From Bacillota bacterium (lineage in GTDB: Bacteria; Bacillota; Clostridia; Oscillospirales; Acutalibacteraceae): DNA of 5,006 nt. A program made the translations under genes and the position numbers. Shown here piece by piece: positions 1 to 5,006 of the stretch. Positions within the stretch are counted from its first letter, which is position 1. Every line of letters starts with the position of its first letter. A model generated the notes under the pieces. The model was given only the letters and a program-made list of their open reading frames with translations, was not told where the DNA came from and searched no databases. Location of the stretch: the NCBI GenBank assembly GCA_023460155.1, contig JAEWRF010000243.1, positions 1 to 5,006 on the forward strand, given 5' to 3'.

Positions 1-1
1 G

Positions 2-340
2 GATAATACTGTGGTGGCACGCGCGAAACGCGAGATTGAGCAGCACTATAACCAGCCGCTTTCCCTCAATGATATTGCGGAGACTCTGCACATTCATAAA
101 GGCTATCTCTGCCGTGTTTTCAAGGAAAAAGCGGGCGTAAGCCTGATGCAGTATATTACCAATTATAAAATTACAAAAGCAAAGCAGCTGCTGCAGCAGG
201 ACAGGACGCTTCACGAAATATCGGAGCAGCTGGGTTTTACGACACCGCAGTATTTTTCTTTGGTATTTAAAAAGAATATCGGAATGAGCCCGCAGGAATA
301 CCACAGAAGCTGGCGAAAAGACATGCAGCAAAAACTATAA
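2..340 (+). CDS. AraC-family transcriptional regulator, C-terminal DNA-binding domain (5' truncated by window edge)
   Basis: This is the C-terminal part of an AraC/XylS-type DNA-binding protein. The frame is open to the left edge, so the GTG codons at 11 and 14 are probably internal valines and not starts; the true start is outside the window. About 110 residues are visible and they form one complete AraC domain of two helix-turn-helix units. The first (LNDIAETLHIHKGYLCRVFK, about 60-150) is joined by a long helix (ITNYKITKAKQLL) to the second, which carries the family signature LHEISEQLGFTTPQYFSLVF and ends in the typical G-M-S-P-Q-E-Y motif. The protein ends with a basic tail and TAA at 338-340. 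The missing N-terminus could be a receiver domain (YesN-like response regulator) or a ligand-binding domain; the visible part cannot decide. Its target is unknown. The PLP enzyme gene lies 293 bp downstream on the same strand, behind a terminator. Confidence 0.9.
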   Translation, partial: DNTVVARAKREIEQHYNQPLSLNDIAETLHIHKGYLCRVFKEKAGVSLMQYITNYKITKAKQLLQQDRTLHEISEQLGFTTPQYFSLVFKKNIGMSPQEYHRSWRKDMQQKL

Positions 341-368
341 AATGAAAAGCCGCGTTCTAAAATGCTCC

Positions 369-420
369 TGCCGAAAACATGCGGGCCGTGAGCCTGTGAG
401 CGGCATTATCGTTTGCGGCA
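369..420 (+). repeat. Imperfect inverted repeat / hairpin downstream of the AraC-family gene
   Basis: TGCCGAAAAC (369-378) pairs with GTTTGCGGCA (411-420) with one A-G mismatch, and inside it ATGC (379-382) can pair with GCAT (403-406), extending the stem past a short bulge at 407-410. There is no U-tract directly after it (GATGCTCTTTCTCC follows), so it is not a classical terminator. It lies in the 3' untranslated region of the AraC-family gene and may protect the transcript 3' end or simply be a remnant structure. Its function is unknown. Confidence 0.45.
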
Positions 421-437
421 GATGCTCTTTCTCCGCT

Positions 438-489
438 AAAACATTATGAACCATTCTTTCGGGTTTGGTTCATAATGTTTTTTAATTTT
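438..489 (+). terminator. Intrinsic terminator of the AraC-family gene
   Basis: A perfect 16-bp inverted repeat joins 438-453 (AAAACATTATGAACCA) to 466-481 (TGGTTCATAATGTTTT) across a 12-nt loop. The loop can fold further, with C456-G463 and U457-G462 closing a UUCG tetraloop (458-461). The T-rich stretch 478-489 (TTTTTTAATTTT) follows immediately, which is the expected form for Rho-independent termination on the plus strand. It sits about 100 nt after the AraC-family stop codon. The stem is AT-rich, so some readthrough would not be surprising. A perfect dyad of this length could also bind a dimeric regulator, but the T-tract makes termination the simpler reading. Confidence 0.82.
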
Positions 490-555
490 GGAACCGGGAT
501 TTCGGTTCCCCTGCGGCGCTCTCCGCAGTAAAGTGGAAGGTGCAGGGGCCGACCG
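490..555 (+). promoter_or_regulatory. Tandem small hairpins with an alternative long-range pairing upstream of the PLP enzyme gene
   Basis: Two hairpins stand side by side: GGAACCG (490-496) with CGGTTCC (503-509), loop of 6; and CTGCGG (511-516) with CCGCAG (523-528), loop of 6. The segment 503-514 is also complementary to 542-555: CCCCTGC (508-514) pairs exactly with GCAGGGG (542-548), and CGGT (503-506) pairs with ACCG (552-555) beyond a small bulge. The two arrangements use the same bases and exclude each other, as in attenuators and riboswitches. I recognise no known riboswitch or T-box consensus. The best promoter lies downstream at 562-590, so this RNA would be made only by readthrough or from another promoter. 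Regulatory function is an inference. Confidence 0.35.
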
Positions 556-561
556 TGATAT

Positions 562-590
562 TTGCAAAGTAACGATTTCAGGTCTATGAT
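562..590 (+). promoter_or_regulatory. Candidate sigma-A promoter for the PLP enzyme gene
   Basis: A -35-like TTGCAA (562-567, 4 of 6 matches to TTGACA) is followed after 17 bp by TATGAT (585-590, 5 of 6 matches to TATAAT). Transcription would start near 597, giving a leader of about 35 nt that includes the ribosome binding site at 621-626. The spacing is ideal and the position right, but the -35 match is only moderate. Confidence 0.5.
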
Positions 591-620
591 ATTCGTAGGA
601 AATGATGTTTCAATACATAG

Positions 621-626
621 AAGGAG
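621..626 (+). promoter_or_regulatory. Ribosome binding site of the PLP enzyme gene
   Basis: AAGGAG lies 7 nt before the ATG at 634. This strong Shine-Dalgarno match fixes the start codon of the downstream gene. Confidence 0.85.
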
Positions 627-633
627 CGAATAA

Positions 634-1845
634 ATGAAGTACAATTTTACCTCGATCATGGACCGCCGCGGTCACGATGCGCTTGCAGTGGACGGAATCG
701 GAACCGATCCCTCCTGGATACCGGATGCTCCGAAAGAAGGCTTTGACGCAATCCCGATGTGGGTTGCAGATATGAATTTCGCCACCGTGCCGACGATTCC
801 CGAAGCAATTATCGAGCGCGCCAAGCACCCGGCTTACGGTTATTTTCGTGCGCCGAAGGAGTATTTTGACTCCATTATCAGGTGGCATAGGACCCGCAAC
901 GGCGTGACCGCCCTGACCAAAGAAAACATCGGCTATGAAAACGGCGTTCTGGGCGGCGCCATCAGCGCGCTGAATTGTGTCTGCTCAAAAGGCGACAAAA
1001 TCCTGATCCACAGCCCGACTTACATCGGTTTTACCGCTTCGCTGACCGCCAACGGCTACGATCTGGTTCACAGCCCGCTGGTTCAGGACGAAAACGGCGT
1101 GTGGCGCATGGATTACGCGGATATGGAAAGGAAACTGGCAGAGGAAAAAATCCACGCCGCTGTGTTCTGCAGTCCGCACAATCCGTGCGGCCGTGTCTGG
1201 GAACGCGAGGAACTGGAAAAGGCGATGGCTCTGTATCAGAAGTACAACGTCTATGTAGTCTCCGATGAAATTTGGTCGGATCTGCTCTTGAACGGTCATA
1301 AGCATATTCCCACCCAGAGCGTGAGTGAGGATGCGCGGATGCGCACCGTTGCTCTGTATGCGCCGTCCAAGACCTTCAATCTGGCCGGCCTGGTCGGCAG
1401 CTACCATATCGTCTACAACAACTGGTGGAAGGACCGTCTGGAGAAAGAATCCAGTCTTCCTCACTACAATGATATGAACGTGCTTTCCATGCATGCTCTG
1501 ATCGGCGCGTACAAGCCGGAGGGGTATGAATGGGTGGACGAGCTGCTCACCGTTCTGAGCAGCAACGTGAACTACGCCGTCCAGTACATCCGCGGGCATT
1601 TTAAGGGAGTAGAGGTTTCCTGCCCGGAGGGCACCTATATGCTGTTCGTAGATTGCACCAAATGGTGCGAGGCTCACGGCAAAACCATTGATGAGGTCGA
1701 AAAAGCGTGCTGGAGCGTTGGCGTTACCCTTCAGGACGGCCGGATGTTCCACGGCAGCTGCCATTTGCGCATGAATCTGGCGCTGCCTTTCAGCAGGCTT
1801 CAGGAGGCGATGTCCCGCCTTGACAAATACGTATTCAATGCCTGA
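634..1845 (+). CDS. MalY/PatB-family PLP-dependent enzyme (probable C-S beta-lyase or aminotransferase)
   Basis: This is a complete 403-residue cytosolic fold-type I PLP enzyme. Relatives such as E. coli MalY and Bacillus PatB cleave the C-S bond of cystathionine or cysteine-type substrates, giving a thiol or sulfide, pyruvate and ammonia; others are annotated as class I/II aminotransferases. Visible landmarks are PMWVADMNFATVP (41-53, the N-terminal family motif), AYGYF (67-71), HSPTY (126-130, the tyrosine expected near the PLP ring), PHNPCG (181-186, Asn183), SDEIW (210-214, Asp211 expected to bind the pyridine nitrogen), APSKTFNLAG (243-252, Lys246 the Schiff-base lysine) and HLRMNLALP (377-385, Arg379 for the substrate carboxylate). 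Length matches the family (about 390-400). All core catalytic residues are present. Two differences stand out: SDEIW where MalY has SDEIH, and NPCG where NPTG is usual. These suggest a subfamily whose exact reaction I cannot assign. It has its own RBS and candidate promoter, and ends just before a terminator, so it is probably monocistronic. Confidence 0.9.
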   Translation: MKYNFTSIMDRRGHDALAVDGIGTDPSWIPDAPKEGFDAIPMWVADMNFATVPTIPEAIIERAKHPAYGYFRAPKEYFDSIIRWHRTRNGVTALTKENIGYENGVLGGAISALNCVCSKGDKILIHSPTYIGFTASLTANGYDLVHSPLVQDENGVWRMDYADMERKLAEEKIHAAVFCSPHNPCGRVWEREELEKAMALYQKYNVYVVSDEIWSDLLLNGHKHIPTQSVSEDARMRTVALYAPSKTFNLAGLVGSYHIVYNNWWKDRLEKESSLPHYNDMNVLSMHALIGAYKPEGYEWVDELLTVLSSNVNYAVQYIRGHFKGVEVSCPEGTYMLFVDCTKWCEAHGKTIDEVEKACWSVGVTLQDGRMFHGSCHLRMNLALPFSRLQEAMSRLDKYVFNA

Positions 1846-1868
1846 CTTTCTCACAGAATAAAATATTT

Positions 1869-1911
1869 TCGGCACGGCGGAAGCAGTTTTCCGCCGTGCC
1901 GATCTTTTCTT
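1869..1911 (+). terminator. Intrinsic terminator between convergent genes (probably bidirectional)
   Basis: A perfect 14-bp GC-rich stem joins 1869-1882 (TCGGCACGGCGGAA) to 1889-1902 (TTCCGCCGTGCCGA) across a 6-nt loop. On the plus strand TCTTTTCTT (1903-1911) follows, so it terminates the PLP enzyme transcript 24 nt after its stop. On the minus strand the hairpin starts 17 nt after the permease stop codon and is followed by AAATATTTTATT, a weaker U-tract. It is therefore likely to serve both converging units, more strongly for the plus strand. Confidence 0.88.
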
Positions 1912-1919
1912 AGATAATA

Positions 1920-4514
1920 TCAATCCATGTCATCCCGCAGCGCGTCGATGATATTTTCTTTTTTGATCTTGCTGACAGCATACATCATGGCGACAAAGAT
2001 GATAAGAAGCACGCTGATCACGCTGATTCCGACACTGGCCCACGGCAGCACAAAATCGATACTGTCCTCCCCGAGCGTCCATCCTTTGTAGATCAGCCAG
2101 CAGAAGAGGAATGCCAGAGGAAGCCCGACAAGCAGCGCCTTCATACCATAAAAGGCACACTCGAAGCGCATCATTTTATTGAATTTACGGTCGGACATCC
2201 CCACAGAGCGGAGCATGGCAAGTTCCCGGCGGCGCAGCTTGATATTTGTGGAAATGGTGTTGAACACGTTGGCGACCGCAATCAGCGAAATCATAATGAT
2301 AAACGTATAAGCAAACACGTTGGCAATGAACATTAAATTGCGGTTCTGCTCAAGTACTTCATCCATATTTATAAAGAAGTACGGGACCTTAATTCCCTCA
2401 CCCTGAATCATCGCCTTCATTTCAGCCGCGGACTGAGCGGGATCCTTTGAGCAAAAGGTCATTCCTTTCACCCAGATATCCGCCTTGGTCCCGGAGGGAG
2501 CAAGCTTTTCTTTCAGCGAATAGGGAGCGATCGCCGTAAACGGGTATTGCTTCGGCTGCTTGTTAACTGCAGCCGTCGCGGGCGGGTCAGGAAGCAAGGC
2601 GCTGACAAACGTAATGTTGACGTCTTGCCCGTGCTCCGAATCCGTTTTGCCGTTTGTGGGGGACACGACGGTAAGATCCATGGAAGAACTCTTGAATATA
2701 TTCGTAATCTGTTCAATCGACTTCTTCTCATAGCTGCGGCCCAGAACCTTTGCAAGAGCAATCAGCTTCGCGCTTTGCACGGTATATTGTTCCGCGGGCA
2801 AGCCCAGGCTTTTTACGGCTTTCAGGTAGGCACTGTCATCGAGAAACTGGATTTGCATCGGCAGATACACTGTTTCGCTCGGGGAACGTATCCCCGCGGA
2901 TTCCCGGTAAGCGTCTGAAAGGTCGCTTGCTTTGGCGGCGCAGGAAAAATTCAGTACGGCTTGATACGAGCTTTCGGTAAGACCGTCGGCGGTTTTCAGC
3001 TTGTCGTAAAGCTGCACCATTTCACGGTCGTCCATCTCCTGTGTGCCAAAACTGATGTCCGTGCTGACGACTTCGTTTGTTTTCCCCGCGGACTCCTGCA
3101 CATCCGTTATAAGGGCGCTGGTGGATATAAACAGCACGATGCTTAAAACAAGTGACAGCACAATGCTGCGGTAGCGCTTTTTGTTTCTTTTGAAATTCTT
3201 CAGCGCAAGGGTCCCTTCCAACCCGTAAATACGCTGCGCCAGTTTTGATGTTTTGACTGCTTTGGCTTCCACTTTGACCTCATTCGTCTGGCGAATACAC
3301 TCCATCACGGGCGTATTGGCAGCCTTGCGGGCCGGAATGTCGGCCGAAATCAGAATCGTAATCATACTGACCGCCGCCGCGGCGATAATCGCGGGGAGGG
3401 ACAGCGTCACGGTTAAGGGGACTTTGCTGTTGAGAAGATTGCTGAAATTCTTTGCGACAACCGTAATCACAAGCCCAGTGCTGCCTAATCCAACGAGAAT
3501 GCCGATCGGAATGCTGACTGCGCCGATGCAAAGTCCCTCAAACAGCACCGAATGGCGCAGCTGTTTTGCGGTGGCTCCCACCGACGAAAGGATTCCGAAC
3601 TGGTGTGTGCGCTCGTTGAGGGAGATATTGAAGGAATTGTAAATCAGAAAAATGGAACCAATCATAACGATGAGGATTACAATGGCCCCGACCGAGTACA
3701 TAAGCGAAGTAAACGATTTATCGGTGGAATCGTCCGAAAGTCCCAGCCAGCGCAGCACATCATTATTTAAGACGGCAGCATGGCTTCCAGAGGCGCTTTT
3801 TGCGTAATCGTGCACTTCCCCCGGGTTTTTCAGCTTAACAAATAAACTGAGATCATCCGCCGTATCTGACGCGTCTGCGCATGTGATTACGGTGTATCCC
3901 GGCGCTTTATCCTCCTCAAAGAGGGGCGTCTGGCAGAGGCCGACCACCGTGAAAGTTTTCTCTGCTTTCGGCACAAAAGTTTCACTTCCTGCGGCGTACG
4001 GATCATTCTGGCCGAGCTTCCTGCTTCCGTTCATTCGGTTACCGACGGCAAGGGAAAGCGTGTCTCCCAACTTTAGCTGAACGCCGCCGCTTTTCGAGAT
4101 ACTCCCGGGGACAACAATTTCCCCGCCGTTTTTCGGCAGTCTGCCGGAAACAAGCAGGATGGGAAGGGTGTTGAAGGTTTTTTCGTTAAACCCGGCAATG
4201 AAAAGATACGGCTTTTTGGCATCTTTTCCGCCATCGAGTTTTGCGTAGCCGATATTGTTAAACGCTGCGGTATTTGCGACTTTGCCGCTGCTTGCCTGCT
4301 TTGATGCGAAAGAAGAAGTAACTCCCTCGAATTCGACGTGCCAGTCGCCGTCTTTCTCGGCGGCGCTGTTTGCCAGATAGTTCATCAGAGAAACGCAAAA
4401 GGTGGCGACTGCCGTAATCAGGGCGGCGGACAGAACAACTCCGACCATTGTGATGAGTGTGCGGGTACGACTTTTTTTCAAGCTCTGCAAAGCGACCTTA
4501 TTGAAAATGCTCAT
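1920..4514 (-). CDS. ABC transporter permease with two FtsX domains
   Basis: This complete 864-residue inner-membrane protein is the membrane half of an FtsX/MacB-type (type VII) ABC transporter; such proteins export peptides or lipids, or pass ATP-driven movement to the cell exterior. I predict eight membrane segments: about 19-45, 271-293, 326-352, 370-392, 450-470, 730-755, 788-808 and 824-848. Two large extracellular domains follow TM1 (about 46-268, MacB periplasmic-core-like, with the VSGRLPKNGGEIVV stretch) and TM5 (about 471-729). FtsX coupling regions are seen twice: FGILSSVGATAKQLR (306-320) and LAMLRSVGMSDRKF (765-778). The start of the second half (ALKNFKRNKKRYRS, 437-450) echoes the N-terminus (ALQSLKKSRTRTL, 8-20), which supports origin by internal duplication. 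This layout differs from BceB-type permeases, which have ten segments and a single large loop. The ATG at 4514 is supported by an SD site and by the ATGA overlap with the ATPase gene. Substrate unknown. Confidence 0.92.
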   Translation of the reverse strand: MSIFNKVALQSLKKSRTRTLITMVGVVLSAALITAVATFCVSLMNYLANSAAEKDGDWHVEFEGVTSSFASKQASSGKVANTAAFNNIGYAKLDGGKDAKKPYLFIAGFNEKTFNTLPILLVSGRLPKNGGEIVVPGSISKSGGVQLKLGDTLSLAVGNRMNGSRKLGQNDPYAAGSETFVPKAEKTFTVVGLCQTPLFEEDKAPGYTVITCADASDTADDLSLFVKLKNPGEVHDYAKSASGSHAAVLNNDVLRWLGLSDDSTDKSFTSLMYSVGAIVILIVMIGSIFLIYNSFNISLNERTHQFGILSSVGATAKQLRHSVLFEGLCIGAVSIPIGILVGLGSTGLVITVVAKNFSNLLNSKVPLTVTLSLPAIIAAAAVSMITILISADIPARKAANTPVMECIRQTNEVKVEAKAVKTSKLAQRIYGLEGTLALKNFKRNKKRYRSIVLSLVLSIVLFISTSALITDVQESAGKTNEVVSTDISFGTQEMDDREMVQLYDKLKTADGLTESSYQAVLNFSCAAKASDLSDAYRESAGIRSPSETVYLPMQIQFLDDSAYLKAVKSLGLPAEQYTVQSAKLIALAKVLGRSYEKKSIEQITNIFKSSSMDLTVVSPTNGKTDSEHGQDVNITFVSALLPDPPATAAVNKQPKQYPFTAIAPYSLKEKLAPSGTKADIWVKGMTFCSKDPAQSAAEMKAMIQGEGIKVPYFFINMDEVLEQNRNLMFIANVFAYTFIIMISLIAVANVFNTISTNIKLRRRELAMLRSVGMSDRKFNKMMRFECAFYGMKALLVGLPLAFLFCWLIYKGWTLGEDSIDFVLPWASVGISVISVLLIIFVAMMYAVSKIKKENIIDALRDDMD

Positions 4515-5006
4515 GACCGCACCCTCTCATCCCGCACAACTTTTCCGTCTGAAATGCCGATAATGCGGTCTGCCTGCAAGGCGATGTTTTCGTCGTGTGT
4601 GACGATAATCAGGGTCTGATTATATTTTGTATGGCTTTCCTTCAGAAGACGGACGATTTCCTGACTGTTGCGGCTGTCCAGACTGCCGGTGGGTTCGTCG
4701 GCCAGCATGACGGCTGGGGCGTTCATCAAAGCGCGCCCGATGGCGACGCGCTGCTGCTGACCCCCGGAAAGCTGGTTCGGCAAATGCGTTTTGCGTTCCT
4801 GCAGTCCCAGCAGTTCCAGCAAGTCGTTCAGCCGTGCTTGATTCACCCTTCGCTGATCCATCAGAATCGGCAGGGTGATGTTTTCCACCACGTTCAGCGT
4901 GGGGATAAGGTTGTGAAACTGGTAAATCAGCCCAACCTGCCGCCTGCGGAAAATGGCGAGTTTTTCGTTGCTTTGGGCATAGACATCCTGTCCGTCCAGA
5001 TACACC
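4511..5006 (-). CDS. ABC transporter ATP-binding protein, MacB/LolD type (N-terminus outside window)
   Basis: This is the ATPase partner of the FtsX-type permease that follows it. The reading frame is open to the right edge; the GTG at 5005 encodes an internal valine (VYLDGQDVY) and is not a start. About 164 residues are visible of a usual 220-230, so roughly 60 residues including the Walker A P-loop are missing. Counting from that valine, the motifs in order are the Q-loop (YQFHNLIPTLNVVENI, Gln29), the ABC signature LSGGQQQR (79-86), Walker B VMLADE (99-104, catalytic Glu104), the D-loop SLD (108-110) and the H-loop IIVTHDE (His137). The NLIPTLNVVENI and LADEPTGSLD wording is characteristic of the MacB/LolD/FtsE group that works with FtsX-type permeases. 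All visible catalytic residues are intact. The gene overlaps the permease by 4 bp; the operon promoter lies beyond the right edge. Confidence 0.95.
   Translation of the reverse strand, partial: VYLDGQDVYAQSNEKLAIFRRRQVGLIYQFHNLIPTLNVVENITLPILMDQRRVNQARLNDLLELLGLQERKTHLPNQLSGGQQQRVAIGRALMNAPAVMLADEPTGSLDSRNSQEIVRLLKESHTKYNQTLIIVTHDENIALQADRIIGISDGKVVRDERVRS
4522..4527 (-). promoter_or_regulatory. Ribosome binding site of the permease, inside the ATPase gene
   Basis: On the minus strand AGAGGG lies 7 nt before the permease ATG and within the last codons of the ATPase gene. Together with the 4-bp ATGA stop-start overlap (4511-4514) it indicates translational coupling and supports the chosen start. 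Confidence 0.65.

Noticed and set aside
1..25. GTGGTGGCACGCG near the left edge resembles the T-box antiterminator core
   Set aside because: The match to AGGGTGGNACCGCG is incomplete and the bases encode the conserved start of an AraC-type DNA-binding domain (VVARAKREIEQ).
490..555. Known SAM (S-box), T-box or cobalamin riboswitch upstream of the PLP gene
   Set aside because: The consensus cores of these elements are not visible by eye; only unassigned alternative pairing is present, which I report separately.
444..659. A 71-codon minus-strand open frame upstream of the PLP enzyme gene
   Set aside because: It crosses the terminator dyad, the small hairpins, the candidate promoter and the start of the PLP gene, and its translation shows no family features.
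985..1923. Long open frame of 312 codons antisense to the PLP enzyme gene, starting at a TTG that overlaps the permease stop codon (TTGA)
   Set aside because: It lies fully opposite a well-recognised enzyme gene, runs through the strong terminator hairpin, has no Shine-Dalgarno site that I can see, and its translation is rich in Arg, His, Ala and Val as expected for the shadow of a biased codon pattern. No family is recognisable.
2547..2918. Several plus-strand open frames of 60-130 codons opposite the permease gene (for example 2547-2918 and 3253-3642)
   Set aside because: They are antisense shadows of the intact permease; no ribosome binding sites, domains or gene-like spacing support them.

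Overview
The window looks like an ordinary chromosomal segment of a low-to-mid GC Firmicute, most likely a clostridial (Oscillospiraceae-like) bacterium. This is an inference from strong AAGGAG-type ribosome binding sites, the two-FtsX-domain permease paired with a separate ATPase, an AraC-type domain of the kind often found at the end of YesN-like response regulators, and the style of the MalY/PatB-type enzyme. No rRNA, tRNA, insertion sequence, CRISPR array or phage gene is visible.

Layout. Positions 1-340 (+) hold the C-terminal DNA-binding end of an AraC-family regulator whose start lies off the left edge. Positions 341-633 are non-coding but rich in inverted repeats: an imperfect hairpin (369-420), a strong intrinsic terminator (438-489), two small tandem hairpins (490-528) whose arms can re-pair into a different structure with 542-555, a plausible sigma-A promoter (562-590) and a clear ribosome binding site (621-626). 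Positions 634-1845 (+) encode a complete 403-residue fold-type I PLP enzyme of the MalY/PatB family. A GC-rich hairpin (1869-1902) then separates it from a convergent ABC-transporter operon on the minus strand: an ATPase (4511-5006, N-terminus off the right edge) followed, with a 4-bp ATGA overlap, by an 864-residue permease with two FtsX domains (1920-4514).

How the genes relate. The ATPase and permease almost certainly form one complex, being translationally coupled and of matching families (MacB/LolD-type ATPase with FtsX-type permease). The substrate cannot be read from the sequence; peptide or lipid export, or a mechanical signalling role at the envelope, are the usual options for this superfamily. 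The PLP enzyme faces the transporter and appears to be a separate transcription unit. The regulator lies upstream of the PLP gene in the same direction, but a terminator stands between them, so a regulatory link is possible and not shown.

I do not see convincing evidence of a new multi-gene system. The points most worth a second look are the alternative pairing in the leader of the PLP gene, the SDEIW variant of its active-site motif, and the duplicated permease with exactly two cysteines in each predicted extracellular domain.
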